The translations under genes and the position numbers were made by a program. Below, in pieces: positions 45,456-57,030 of a DNA stretch of 64,000 nt. Source of the DNA: Apricaphanius iberus (lineage: Eukaryota; Chordata; Actinopteri; Cyprinodontiformes; Aphaniidae). The stretch is from NCBI GenBank assembly GCA_028564705.1, contig JAPXFQ010002078.1, forward strand, positions 53,662-117,661, written 5' to 3'. How positions within the stretch are numbered: the stretch's first letter is position 1; each line of letters begins with the position of its first letter. Under the pieces are notes generated by a model. That model made no database searches. It was not told the DNA's origin and saw only the letters and a list, made by a program, of their open reading frames with translations.

Positions 45456-48100
45456 CTCGGGGTCGGGTCCGCTTGCGGTTGGGGGGGTAGGTGCCGTTAA
45501 TCTCGCCTGGGGTGGGATTTTGGGGGCTTTGTGTGGTGACTCCTAGTGGCTACATGCGGCGCCTTAGGGGGGTCGTGCTGGCGGACACTGGTTACTGGCC
45601 TGGTGCTGTGCTGCTCTGGGGGGGGGTCTGGGCTGTGCCTGGGGCTCGGGGGCGACGTGCCCCCCTGGTCTGTGGCCGGTGGGGGGGAGGGGGGGGGGGG
45701 TAGTTGTGGTCGGCTGGTGGAAGGTGGGTTTTGCTGCCTTTTCCATTTCCCTGGGCTGGTTCTTGTCGCTGGCTCCCCGATGGCTCCTTGCCGCGCCTGC
45801 ACGTCGGGGAGTCAGCGGGTGGCCGCGGCGGGTGGCCGGCATCTCTGGGCCCGATCAGTCAAATTGGCACTGGACATGGCTCCTGGGTCTTGGTCCAAAC
45901 ACTCTGCGGGGTGCTGGGGTGGGGGCCCTTTGACCGGTGCTGGTCGGCCTCCGCAGTGGACTGACCGGGTGGTGGGGTGTGGGCTGGTAGGTGGGGATGC
46001 TGGGTTCGGTTGCCTCCTGGCCATCGGGCGGTAGTAGCAAGGCTGGAGGGTGTCGGCCTGGGGGGTTGGCCGCCTGGGGCTTCGGTCTGCTCACGTGCCC
46101 GGCGCGGCATGTCCGAGGTATCCGAGTTGGTGCTGCGCCGGGTTCCGGCCTCAGCGCGGGGGCCCTCGGGCGCTGGCGGTGCTTGGGGCCTCTCTTGTTG
46201 ACAGGGAGGCTTTTACCATCTAGCACAGGTGTTCTCCCGAACGGGATGCGCTTGGGACGAGGTGGGGGACGGTGTACGGGGGGAGGGTGGCCCAAACTCA
46301 GCCTGGGTGTCTAGTGTCCTGTGTTTTGTTAGTAGTTTGTATGTTGGGAGGGATTTAGGTCTGCCCCTGGTGGATCAGCTGAACGGGGGTGCCTATTGGG
46401 GTCAGCAGGGTAGCTTGCTCCTGGGGTTGGCATCGTGTCAGCCCAGTTATTTCCTCCCCATCCCCATTTGCCTCTGTCCACCTGCTCCTTCATTCTACCA
46501 TTCACAAGGCCTTGGGACGTGGCCACGTCACTGGGGTGCGGGATGGAGTTTCCGTCTTTGCTACCGCCTCGGACCTGGAGGCGGGGCCCGGTACCCACTT
46601 TTTAAATGCATCTATACACTGAGGGCCCGGGGAGGGAGATGGGGGTACCTGGCCGTATTCCCATGTCCCACCCCTCTGTTTTAAGTGCACATTAGAACAA
46701 CACGCAACAACACCACAATTGAGCAGGGGGAGAAAGGCTGGGGGTCTTTCCACACCCCTGTTCGTTGGACCATCAGGGGTTGGAGCCTGGGTATATTATC
46801 AGGTCGTCTGGTCGGGGACCTAGGCTAGTGGGCTACTCTTGCCGGGGTGGGGGCCTTGGCGGTCTGCTTGTCCCCGTCCTGGTGGGCAAGGGGTCCGTCT
46901 CCCGGGTGCAGGGGCAGGGTGCTCCATCGGGGCATCTGTCCCTGGGCCTGGGAGTATAGAGTATGTATGGGATGTATGAATGAGTGTACAGCGTCCTTTT
47001 TTCGTGTGTCTTGTATCTGTAAGAATGTGTGCGCATGAGAGGGAGGGTACGTATGAGTGTCTCTGTCTGTCTATGTCTACTTGTCAGGTTGGGTGTTTGG
47101 CTGCCTTCCGGCCTGGTGCATCTTCTTCCCCTCCGTCACTCCCCGTCGGTGATGGATGGTCCTGCCCGCTGGTCGATGATGGCTCTCGATGCCCGGTGCC
47201 GGGGATCCCGGTTGCGGCCCGGCTCGGTCCTGGTGCATGCCTGGCTGGTCCTGGGTGGGCCGGTGTGTCGGGCGGCCGCTGTTTCGGGCCGACATCCTCC
47301 TTGGATTGAGGGGCACCTCTTATGGGGGTGCCGGGGTTGTAAGTAGGTTGGTGCCGTCCGGTGGATCGGTGGGGACCATGCCCGGTGCCCAAGCTCCTGC
47401 CAGTTCCATGAGTTCTACTGCCTGGTCGGTTCATCTGGGGGGGCTGTCCGGTATTGGCTGGGCCCCAGATCTTGGCGCTCTGCATGGGGCGGGATCTGGA
47501 CCCGGGAGCTGGTAGATCTGGATGTCCAGGTGCTGGCTGGGCGCGGCCTGGGGAGGGCGTACATCCGCTGTTGCTTTACTGTGGCTCCCTGGCGTGTGGG
47601 GGGGGGGCGGGTTGTTGGCGGTGGGTATTGGTCCGGGGTGGCGGCGGCGTGTATTGTCCGTCGATCGGCTGCGGGCGCCTCCTGGCCGGCGGCGCCGGTG
47701 GCGGCGGCGGGGGACCCCTCTCTCTGCGGGTCCCTGGTCGGGGCCGTGCTGGGGGGCGGGGTGCCCCTGATCCCCGTGGCCTCCGGGTCCTGTTCCGGGC
47801 CCGCCCTGGCGTAGCCGGTTTCCGGCGGAGCCCGTGGGCTCGTCCCTGCGATCTCTCGGGGCCCCAGCATTGCGGCTGCTTGGTGTTCCCCTGGGGCTTC
47901 CATCTGTTCCTCTCTTGGTGGGTGATCGGCCCTGCGCTGGTCCGCCTGCGGCTCCTGCGCTCTGTGGGACTCTGGATGCATGCGTCTCCTGCCTCCTTCA
48001 TGTCTGTGTCGATTCCTGTAGGACGGATTGACGGTTCCTTACACCAGCTATCAATCACTTGCATGGGGAAACCTTATTCAGACCTGCATGCTCGCACACA
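45456..48100 (+). repeat. G-rich, GC-rich 2.6-kb block (probable L1 3' region)
   Basis: Strongly G-skewed on the plus strand, with many GGGGG runs, CpG-rich in parts (for example 47600-47760), and bounded by AT-rich DNA. Open frames over 100 codons occur on both strands and in several frames at the same place (such as 47454-48107 plus and 47415-47981 minus). This is what stop-poor GC-rich DNA gives by chance. None has a recognisable domain, and I call no gene here. Confidence 0.6.
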
Positions 48101-48500
48101 CACATAGGTGTGGGGACATTGGTGTGGACGGACATATCTTGAGCTGAGGTTATTGTCATTAGTTAGCTTTTACCAGGAGCTTAACAGAAACATTAGTATT
48201 GTGTTTATTAATCCATGCTTGTGTGTAGTGAATGTGTAATTCTTAATTTTTATTACTGGATCTGAACTATTGGTGTGGTTCTGTTCAGTTCGTTGTTTTT
48301 GTTTGTTTTGTTTTACCACTTGGACTTTAATGTTTTCTTGTGTTCTTTGTTTGCCTCCCTGTCTTGTGTCGTCAGTTCGCGCCTCTGCTGGTGCGGTTTC
48401 TTTTCTTCACCTTCTTCCTTTCTTCCTTCTTTTCTCGGTTTCATGTCCATGACTTCAGGAAATTGAACCCTCAGTAATCACTAATAAAGATTTTTAATAA

Positions 48501-49222
48501 ATTTTCATCAAGTGGAGTGTTACAGCAAAGCTGTAATACTCTGCTTGGCAAAGTAAATCTGTTGGGATGTACTTGGTACTCAGACACCAATTCTGAGTGG
48601 CAAACAGCTAGACAGGACACGTAATAAAATAAATAAATAAATAATTGATGACAGCTCTGATGAAGGCAGAAGTGTGACGCCGAAACATGTCAGCCGAAGG
48701 TAATACTCCTCCCTACCAATCTGAGTTACACAAGAATTCTAAACAAGAAACTACACTTACAGTTCCTTTGCTGATAACGCAGGTCCATCCTTTGCTGCTT
48801 CGCTGTTTGGTAGATTATTTTAGCACAATTTAAATGCTTTCTTTACAGCAAACTAACGCATATTGTGTTCTGCGTCCTAAATGATTGGAGGCAACCATTA
48901 ATCTCCTCGTTATGTCTCCCGTGCTTGCCAAAGTTATTATTTCTGGTTTTAATTATTTTTTCATCCAGAAGAAAAAAAGACGCACAAAAAACTGCCTATA
49001 ATTATGTTCTACACTCGGAAACGACACCTGGCTGCTCAGAAACTTTCAGGGGAGAAAAATACCCATCAAGCGGCGCAACAGCAGAGAGACCGTACTGCGT
49101 AAGAGCCTACTTTTTGTCTTAATTCTACGAAGTTTTGAGTGTTAAAACTAGTGAGAAATGTGATTAAATGTTAATGTATGTCTGAGAAAAGTTTTAAAAG
49201 GTTTATGGCGAGGGGTTTTACA
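48501..49222. other. No gene; (AAAT)n and a LINE-like motif
   Basis: A short (AAAT)n tract at 48628-48645 is followed by GATGACAGCTCTGATGAAGG and GACGCCGAAACATGTC, words I associate with 3' ends of some fish retroelements, without being able to name the family. The 85-residue frame at 48865-49122 has no domain. Confidence 0.35.
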
Positions 49223-49605
49223 GCCTTAAAACATCCATCCATCCATTTTCTTAACCGCTTAATGGGTTGCGGGGGTGCTGGTGCCTATTTCCGGCTGTAA
49301 ACGGGCGAGTGGCGGGTTACACCCTGGACAGGTCGCCAGTCCATCACAGGGCCACATAGAGGACAGGACAGGACAAACAACCACACTCACACCTAAGGAC
49401 AATTTACAGTGATCAATTAACCTGCCAGTCATGTTTTTCGACTGTGGGAGGAAGCTGGAGTACCTGGAGAGAACCCACGCATGCACGGGGAGAACATGCA
49501 AACTCCATGCAGAAAGACCCTGGGCGGGATATGAACCCACAACCTTCTTGCTGCAAGGCAACAGTGCTAACCACTGCGCCACCGTGCAGCCGCGCCTTAA
49601 AACAT
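49223..49605 (-). repeat. Target-site duplication around the intact SINE
   Basis: GCCTTAAAACAT occurs perfectly at 49223-49234 and 49594-49605, immediately flanking the SINE. This is a 12-bp duplication typical of LINE-driven insertion. Confidence 0.9.
49235..49593 (-). mobile_element. tRNA-derived SINE, full length
   Basis: On the minus strand the element starts GGCTGCACGGTGGCGCAGTG. A tRNA-type A box (TGGCGCAGTGG, 49571-49581) and B box (GGTTCATATCC, 49527-49537) mark an internal polymerase III promoter. The body has the teleost-wide blocks GTCTTTCTGCATGGAGTTTG, GTACTCCAGCTTCCTCCCAC and ATGGACTGGCGACCTGTCCA. The 3' end is a run of GGATG repeats like the end of RTE-type LINEs, the likely source of its mobility. 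Partial copies lie at 15671-15740, 17560-17706 and 39118-39240. The 107-residue frame across it is not a gene. Confidence 0.88.
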
Positions 49606-51224
49606 AATAATTGTAAAAAAGAAAAATAAAGAAAAAAAGATGATTACTTTGCAGATTTGTGGGTTATTTTTAGAACCTCCACAATAAATGAGGGACCATT
49701 GTAAATGAAATTTAATGGGTCTGGTTAATTTTCTATGGGTGAGTAGCAAGGAACAAAATATTCATGCAATATTTTGCTTGTCTAAGACTGCCAAAGATGA
49801 TATGCTGACATATTGGATTTGTGAAGAGAACATGCCAGAATACTAGCCTACTTTGCTCTGAAGGCGTAAAAATCTCGCTATCTCTACATCCAGCTTCCAG
49901 AGAGAGACACTTCTGCGAAGTAGCAGCGGAGAACTATGGAGTGGACAACATTTCCGTCACAGTTAAAAAATTAAAAAGAAAAATAACTTGATCCATTATT
50001 TAAAGTAGATTATAGTGCAGTCAATTATTAGTCTTTCATTATACTACAGCTGAATTATATATTCAGAAATCACTGTGCAGAAACCAAACACTGTGTCCAG
50101 TCTGGCCTTACTTAGATTTTTCATTCCTGAATCGCCAACTCATCCTCATTCCCATTTCGTCACATATGGACGCAAGATCAGACTCCTGACTATGTGTCCA
50201 TATGTGACGAGTTGGGAGTGAGGATGAGTTGGAATCGCTGGAAGCGCTGCATGGATAGCAATAGCATTGCATCATCAGCGTGAAAAATTCCCTCCTGATC
50301 CCAACACCAAAACAACATATGAACATTTTCCTCTTTGGGACTCTTAAACAAAACATAAGTTATAGCCGCTCGCATTAAATAAACTTCCAACAAACGTCCC
50401 GCGGAGCCGTGAAATTCAATGTCGGTTTTTTCCACCTGAAACAACTTTATGCAGATCACGCACAGGTAGCTGCCCTATTGCAGGACTGTCAGCTGTAAGT
50501 CAAATTTAAAGTTTCTCCACACAGAACGATGTTGGGATTGCAAAAGGAGCGCATTTTACTTTTGCGCATTCTTCTGGTTCGAGTATACATATGATATTCA
50601 ACATTGTTCTTTGTGCTACGATGTGGATTTTAATCCTTTTTCCCAACCAACAGCCTATTGGTGACATTTAAAAAGGAAAACACCTAAACCTATGGCTTTT
50701 AACTTGTATTGATTTACTAAAGATGCGATTTTCACCACGTTTATAGCCTACTCTGGAGTGCATATTGTAATGAGATGAATACTTAGAAGCTATATTAATA
50801 TTTTATAAGTGTCCCCACCAATCATCAAACCACATTCAAATGAATAATTACATCCCTGCCAATTTAAAAAACAAACTGACGCCCTTGACTATGACAATTG
50901 CTTTATTGATTCATGTACAAATTATTGTATTGCCCTGACAAAAACTTACCATTTGACAGTACACAAAAGATGCTGGGACATGTTCTTTCCTAGTCCCTGT
51001 ATTCCTAAAATGTACATGTTTATCACTTCCTTACTGGATGATGAGATCAATATTTCCTGATACCTGCCCAAATATTCATACTTATTTGTGATGCAAAACA
51101 TACCACATTTGTGTGGTTAAAATAAATCTAAATGAAACTAAATTCATATAAATCTGTTTAGAACAACTCTTTACTGTAGCCATAAGCATATACAGTAGAT
51201 AACTATTTTGTTTATCTTTTATAG
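49606..51224. other. No gene found; large hairpin at 50134-50233
   Basis: The left end of E2 and the first HECT-gene exons should lie here or further left, but I could not find a TACGGA terminus or a SAM-like exon. Apart from the hairpin the sequence is AT-rich and without supported frames. Confidence 0.4.
50134..50233. repeat. Long inverted repeat (38-bp arms)
   Basis: Arms 50134-50171 and 50196-50233 match at about 34 of 38 positions around a 24-nt loop. The inner 15 bp, GTCCATATGTGACGA, are perfect. This is a potential cruciform or the remains of a small palindromic element. Confidence 0.75.
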
Positions 51225-54200
51225 ACCAAGAGGATGCAGAGCCTATCTACAAGGAGCGGCACCAGGAAATATATCAGGAAGACGAGAATTGATCGTCAGT
51301 CGGATCAACCAGTTAAATCATCGGATTCCGATATATCACCCAGTGTCTCAAAGTCGGAAAAGCATGGAATTGTAAGCTCTAAAACAAGTCAATACAATTT
51401 TTACAACCCAGTCTGTGATACAAATACAAGCCATTTGCTAACTAATATTCATTCCCTTATGGTAAATGATGTGCTTGTTTCACAGATAAAACTCTTTAAT
51501 CAAACCAATAAGGCATGACACAAGCCCATGAAGATTCAAAGATCCATCGTGCCTTTTTTTTTGTTTTTACTTTTGCACTGTTTGGCCCATTTGAATTGCA
51601 CTTGAATTAATTTGCCCTATTATGAACACAATGACCAAACTTACGCTGTGTCCACACTGAACGCGATAGGAGCGAATTTGAAGCGCGACGCACGCCTAGC
51701 TGTTCGCGTGCACATTCGCACCATGAAGCGTGTACAACGCGAACTGGTCGCGCTCCAAATATGGTATTTTCACACGCGACCTGGCCTTCAGCGGAGCTGG
51801 GGCCAGAGTGCATCTGCGGTGGATTATGGACCGAGCTGGCGGAGGACAGCATGTTCGGCTCGGGCTTCAGCGGAGCTGGGGCTACAGTACAGCTGGCGGT
51901 GGATTAGAACCGAGCTGACAGAGGACAGAGTTGATTACGTGTTCGGCCTGGCCTCCGGTAGAGCTGGGACCGCTGCACTGGGGGTTTGGTGAGCTACAGA
52001 TTTGCTACGGCGGAGGGATCCATAAAAAGCAGCGAGCCTCTCATAAACACCGGCTCCTCGCCGCCTGGAGATCGTGACCTGCTCGCCCAGTTTGTGCCGT
52101 GAAGGTCCAAGCTTCGCCTGCCGAAACACCAACTACATTTCTGAGCAGCTGTCCATCTGTCTGCAGTTCGTAAAAGTTTATAATATTTGAGCAGCGTGGG
52201 ACGTGGTGCGGTAGCTGCTACCAGGAAACCAGGTGAGGAGGCCATTTCAGGGCTGACTTCTAGGCCGAGAGGTGCTTTTACAGCAACAGTGGATCTTTTA
52301 AGAGCCACCCACAAACCTCTAAAGAGCATTCCTGTCTAAATAGTTTTATTTTTTTATTTCTGTCTCTGTATTGAAAACTACTTGTGACATATTGCTCGGG
52401 GTGATTAGCCCAGGTGTTTATCAGTATTTCCTCCATGTCCTGCTGAGGCTGTGACTCCATGACAGTCACAGAATCACTGAAACTCTGTCCCCTGATTGGT
52501 TTTCGCAGCATGATTTGACGCTGGAGTTCAGATTTTTCCAACTGGAGCGATAGACGCCATGAGCGCGAATGCACAAAATGCACCACATAAAAAAAGCAGC
52601 GCGAATTTTCCATCGCATCTGTAACGCGAATTGTTCGCGCGAATGAGGCAGAAAAGCTTTTTCGCGACGCAAATCTGCTTCTGAAGTTTCGCGGGACCCC
52701 AAGTCACGCTTCATCGCGCTCCTCCATTGATTTTACATGTAAACCTGAAGCTCTAGTTGCTCCTATCGCGTTTGGTCTGGTTAGTTGTAGCTCAAATGAC
52801 CGGTACACAGACATATTTGAATAGGTTGTCTCTGTGCAGTCCCTTGTGCAGCTGGTTTGTCATTGAATACTTTCATCCAACTCATCTAGTAGATGTAAAC
52901 AGCTGTTTGAACCAAACACCCTCTGAGCAACTCCTGTTCCACTCAGCGTTCAGGTGCAGAAAACGTGTTCTCGGAGTCATTTTAAAATTAATATGGACCA
53001 GGGCAAACTACAGATGTGAAAATGACAAGGTTTAACACCCAGGAAAAGGCACATATTTTTGAAACTGATTTACAACAGTGATTAGGGGACAACTGGGTTT
53101 TTGATTTGGCCCCAGACAACATACATGGGTAAAAACCTTCTGAGTTTAAACTGCATCAAAGCTTATGGTAGTGGAAAAATGGTTTGAGCTAATATGCATA
53201 TATGAAAAGAAAATAATCTCATGAATTCAAGATGTATATCAGATATGTCCATATATATTTTACAGATTACATAAAATTAAGATAAACAAATCTAGTGTAA
53301 TACTTTTATTATAATTATTAACAGGTGGGAGAATCAAACAAGCAGTCAAGACCACCCTCTGATATGAGCTTCACAGAGATCCTGCAATCACAATCCTCTG
53401 ATGATGCTGGGAATGATCCACATCAACCCACAAGCTGGCTTGAACCTGAAGATGCAGAAGAGTTTAATAATGAGTCCGATTCCCATCTTGCCCAGGCTAT
53501 CAATGCATCTCCTGAAGACTTTGAAATACAGTTTGGGCCTGTTTCGAGCCATGATGGAGATAGTCTAGACTCCACCCTTCCCTGGAATCCAGATAACCTC
53601 AACACAAATCAGGTATGTTTTTCTTCTTTTTTTGAGGGTTAAACTCCAAACTCCTATTCATACATTTAATTAATCAATTTAAGATTAATTATCATTGATA
53701 ATTAGTTTGACTATTTTTTGTTTTCTCAAATGATTTGATTAATAGTGGTAACAAATTACTTTATTCACTAATTTTTCAGCATTCAACACTGAATGAAGGA
53801 CCTGTATCATCAAGCAGCAACCCGGTCTCCCAAACCCAATCTTTAAAGGAGATTCGCTGTGTTACAGTAAAAAGAATCAATGTAGTTCATGATGTCATAG
53901 ATGTCTTCATGGAACCAGAAGTACTGAATGTTGAGCTAAAGATGGAGTTAAAAAATTAAAAAAAAGCTGTTGACAGTGATGGTGTGTCAAGAGAAGTGTA
54001 CTCCGCTTTCTGGGAACATTTTCTCGAACAGTGTGAGGGGGAGGATAAACGGGTTCCCAGACTACGACCAGACTTTACTGAGCAGCAGTGGCAAGCTGTT
54101 GGATGAGTTTGGTTGAAAGGGTTTTTAGATCACAACATCATACCAATCCGACTGTCACCAGCTTTTGTTCTCGCTTGTTCTCAAGAAGTCAGTTCAGTGG

Positions 54201-54844
54201 ATGAGGAACTTTTGATGATGTCATTCAGCAGATTTGTTTCAGGACCTGAGCAGGTGGCAGTTGAGAAAGCTCTACAAGGCAACATGGATGAAACTGCTGA
54301 AGAAGACTTACTTGAGCTTTTTTCAAGAACGGGGTCACACTGCCTACCCTCAAAAGACAATTTACAGGCTTCCCTTTTAACAATAGCACATAAAGTTCTT
54401 CTTCAGGAGCCAAAGTTTGTCATTGACTGTCTCCACTCCATTATTAACAATGCTGTGCCATCACTCACCAATATGGATAGTATTTTGGAACTTTATGAGT
54501 CTAAGAGGCCAACAAACAAGAAAGTGGCAAAAATCATAAAGCCAACAAGTGAAACCCTGAATTAACAAAAGCAGTCAGTCCTTAATTATCTGCTAAGATA
54601 TGTGAGAAGCGCTGACCATAGAAAACTAGAGAGATTGTTGCGCTTCTGCACAGGGTCCACAGTACTTTGCAAGGACACAATTGAACTAACCTTTAATAGG
54701 CTATCTGGTTTAAGTCGGAGGTTAGTGGCACACACGTGTGGAGCAGTCCTTGAGTTACCATGTACCTATAGTTCATATCCAGAGTTTTGTACAGAACTGG
54801 ACAATATCCTGTTAGGTGACTGCTTTACAATGGATATTTTGTAA
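51225..54844 (+). pseudogene. E2 HECT-like E3 ligase gene, with catalytic Cys, three in-frame stops
   Basis: Three phase-0 exons with standard signals. Exon at 51225-51371 (acceptor ATAG, donor GTAAGC) is a Lys/Arg/Ser-rich linker. Exon at 53325-53612 (CAG / GTATGT) is acidic (SWLEPEDAEEFNNESDSHLA). The last exon, 53780-54844, is one reading frame broken only by stops at 53957 (TAA), 54104 (TGA) and 54563 (TAA). It reads VDSDGVSREVYSAFWEHFLE, FTEQQWQAVG, WLKGFLDHNIIPIRLSPAF, CLPSKDNLQASLLTIAHKVL, ELYESKRPTNKKVAKII, LNYLLRYVRSADHRKLERLL and RFCTGSTVL, then the HECT C-lobe SRRLVAHTCGAVLELP. The Cys at 54737-54739 aligns with the HECT thioester Cys in the HTCF-type motif. The protein would take ubiquitin from an E2 enzyme and pass it to a target. 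Lack of frameshifts suggests a younger copy than E1. First exons (SAM-like) not found. Confidence 0.75.
51652..52780. mobile_element. Non-autonomous DNA transposon nested in an E2 intron
   Basis: Ends are inverted: CCACACTGAACGCGATAGGA GC at 51652-51673 and, as reverse complement of 52759-52780, CCAGACCAAACGCGATAGGA GC (19 of 22 match). It contains no transposase. Two ~75-bp direct repeats at about 51783-51850 and 51865-51925 share CTTCAGCGGAGCTGGGG and GCGGTGGATTA. CpG-rich compared with its surroundings. TTA on both sides might be a 3-bp target duplication, but the left one lies some bases out. The class is unresolved, with PIF/Harbinger possible. Confidence 0.6.
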
Positions 54845-57030
54845 TACATGAATGGGATCTGACATCTTTTTCTTCTTGTTACATTGTTGGTCTTTCATGT
54901 GTCAGGCACAGAATTATTTCTAAAGCTTTGCATTTAGCAGATAAATGCATTGGATGCTGTTTTATTTTCTTCTCATCTCTGATCCCTCACAGGAAACTCG
55001 TTTTTATGAAGTATACAGCCATGCAGATATTTTTTATATTCATCCAGGTTTTAGAAAAGTGTTTTCTGTATTTCCCTTTTCGCCTTATTGGCACTAAAAT
55101 AACAAAACCTGGCCTTTTACTTGTATTCTTGGCACGAGCACCCATTGATAAACAGTGCTGGAAAAGACTTCTGAAAACATCACTGATTATCAAAGAATTG
55201 AGTGACAGGTTGTTTTAGTCTTTCCTTGTTAATTTGTGAGCAAATTGAATATGAAACTGTACTTTAGCCCAAATGTAAGGTTTAATTTAATAATTTTAAT
55301 CAGTCAATTATCTGCTCACGTGTTACCTCTTTCAAATACTCAGTGATATTGTTATGGAAAGGGATGTACATGTTAATGTTTACTGAGATAATGAATCCTT
55401 TCCCAGTAACTGTCTCTCCTAGTTTCATATGGAAATAATATCGCTAGAAACAATCAAGAGCAGATTATTGTTCCAATAAAACTTTATTTGTTATTCATAA
55501 AGTGGTTTGTGACTGATGTTTAAAAAAACAATAACATCAATAATAATTGCAGGGCAAATTAAATTGCTTAGAGGAACATGTACTTCAATGTCAATCCTCA
55601 AATACAGGTTAGAAAAAGGGAAAACCTAACTTCGCATGTCCAATAGTGTAATTGTTCATACAATCATAGTGCTGTCATTGTGGCAAAATAAATCAGTCAG
55701 TCCACGTAACTTTAAAAGTTACAAATGTTTTTTCCGACTTTATATAAAACTTAAAGTGCAGGTATACTAAATTGTAGGTCTGAAAATGTTAATGTTGAAA
55801 TTTAACATTAAATGGAATATACCACTGTGATCTGCACATCCAAAACAAAACTATCCACTGTGTTATTTTATATTTCATTTGTTTGGGTTTAGCTACTGTC
55901 GTGGTCTCAAAACTAGCCCCGCGTTCAGGAGTTCGTTGGAGCTTCAAATCTTCAGTAGAGAAAAACCTGGCTGAGACTTAATTCAGTTTCACCTCTGCAG
56001 AGAGTGGAGAATACCTGTCCCCATCAGCTGGGTCCAAAAGCATTCTGACGCCCCGATGCAGACCGGCTCGTTTTATTCATTCAACAGGGAGTGGTTCATA
56101 GCACATACACATCAATACATTTGCTGGTTATTCTCCCTACACACACATTTCAGTTACATCTTGCGAGATAACAGGTACCTGGTGGTGCCTGACGGTGCCT
56201 GATCCTGCAGCTTCTGCTCTGAAAAACAACTCCATATTTGGTACAGCCTGGTACTGCATATCTCTAAAAAACAACTCCCTCTCACATCTGCAGGCCTCGG
56301 TTACTTTCAGCAAGCATAAAACATTTAATCACATTAAAAACCCTCATTACTACTCTGCATTTTATTCTCTCAGAGAACTGTGTTTAGGTTCATATACAGT
56401 ATGAATCAGGCAAACAAATACAAACTGAAGGAATCAGGTCCCAATTACAGAAAGAAATTTGTAAAAATTTACTGTATGTCCAGAGCAGAGCTATTTACAT
56501 GTTTGTTATCTAGTCTTTGTCATTTACTTTGGAAAATTAATGTTTTACTGGTAATGACTTGATGATAAATGCAAGAAATATTTAACAGTAAGGTAAGATA
56601 GTTAATGTTTGATGACAAAACCTGCTGAACTTGAGAAGAATTGTGTGATGTGTTGGTCAGAGAATCTTGGCATGATAATCTTGCATTCTCACATTACAAA
56701 GAGGATCTAAACATACTTCTCAAGTGCATGTACAAATCCAATGCTTGATAAGCATCAGATGGAGGTTGCAACTCTGACTCCGCCATCAGCATGTCTTACA
56801 GCATTAATTGTTAATATGATTAAAAGCCTCTTAGCACTTGATTTTGCATTGTCTGTGTCAAGCCCTTTTACTAAATCAAATTCCAAACAAACAACCTTAA
56901 CAAAATTCTTCTCTTATTTATTTGTTTTTGTTTTTTTAGATTTCTTCAAAAACATCAACACAGCTATGCAATAATTCCAAACATTTGGAAATATGTGACA
57001 AGTTGTTATTCTAATAAATCCATAGCTCAC
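54845..57030. other. E2 interior; no exon 2 of the integrase found
   Basis: AT-rich. The integrase C-terminal exon (WNTH, GRP, RGPxTCD blocks of E1) is expected on the minus strand here but is not visible, so it appears deleted or replaced. A 96-residue frame at 54928-55218 lacks domains. Confidence 0.45.
55898..56400 (-). repeat. Possible solo LTR, minus orientation
   Basis: On the plus strand it starts TGTCGTGGTCTC. Read on the minus strand, GAATAAAACGAGCCGGTCTG CATCGGGGC gives an AATAAA signal about 200 bp before a terminal CCACGACA. That fits an LTR of a retroelement. The 5' boundary and any target duplication were not found, so this is a weak call. Confidence 0.3.

Larger units (their letters stand above)
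41983..48500 (+). mobile_element. L1/Tx1-like LINE (second), ORF2 plus long GC-rich 3' region
   Basis: ORF2 (42141-45455) is preceded by about 150 bp of probable inter-ORF sequence; ORF1 is missing, so the copy is 5'-truncated. The 3' part changes abruptly at about 45456 from AT-rich coding to G-rich, GC-rich sequence up to about 48100. It then returns to T-rich sequence with a terminal AATAAAGATTTTTAATAAA near 48485. I interpret the whole as one element with an unusual 3' untranslated region, but the GC-rich part could be a separate repeat. Confidence 0.6.

Noticed and set aside
45497..48107. Many open frames of 80-217 codons on both strands
   Set aside because: They overlap in several frames at the same place in GC-rich, stop-poor DNA, are rich in Gly/Pro/Arg, and show no domain. 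Chance frames.
49527..49581. A functional tRNA gene
   Set aside because: A and B boxes are present, but the sequence cannot fold as a full tRNA and is the head of a SINE with a target duplication.
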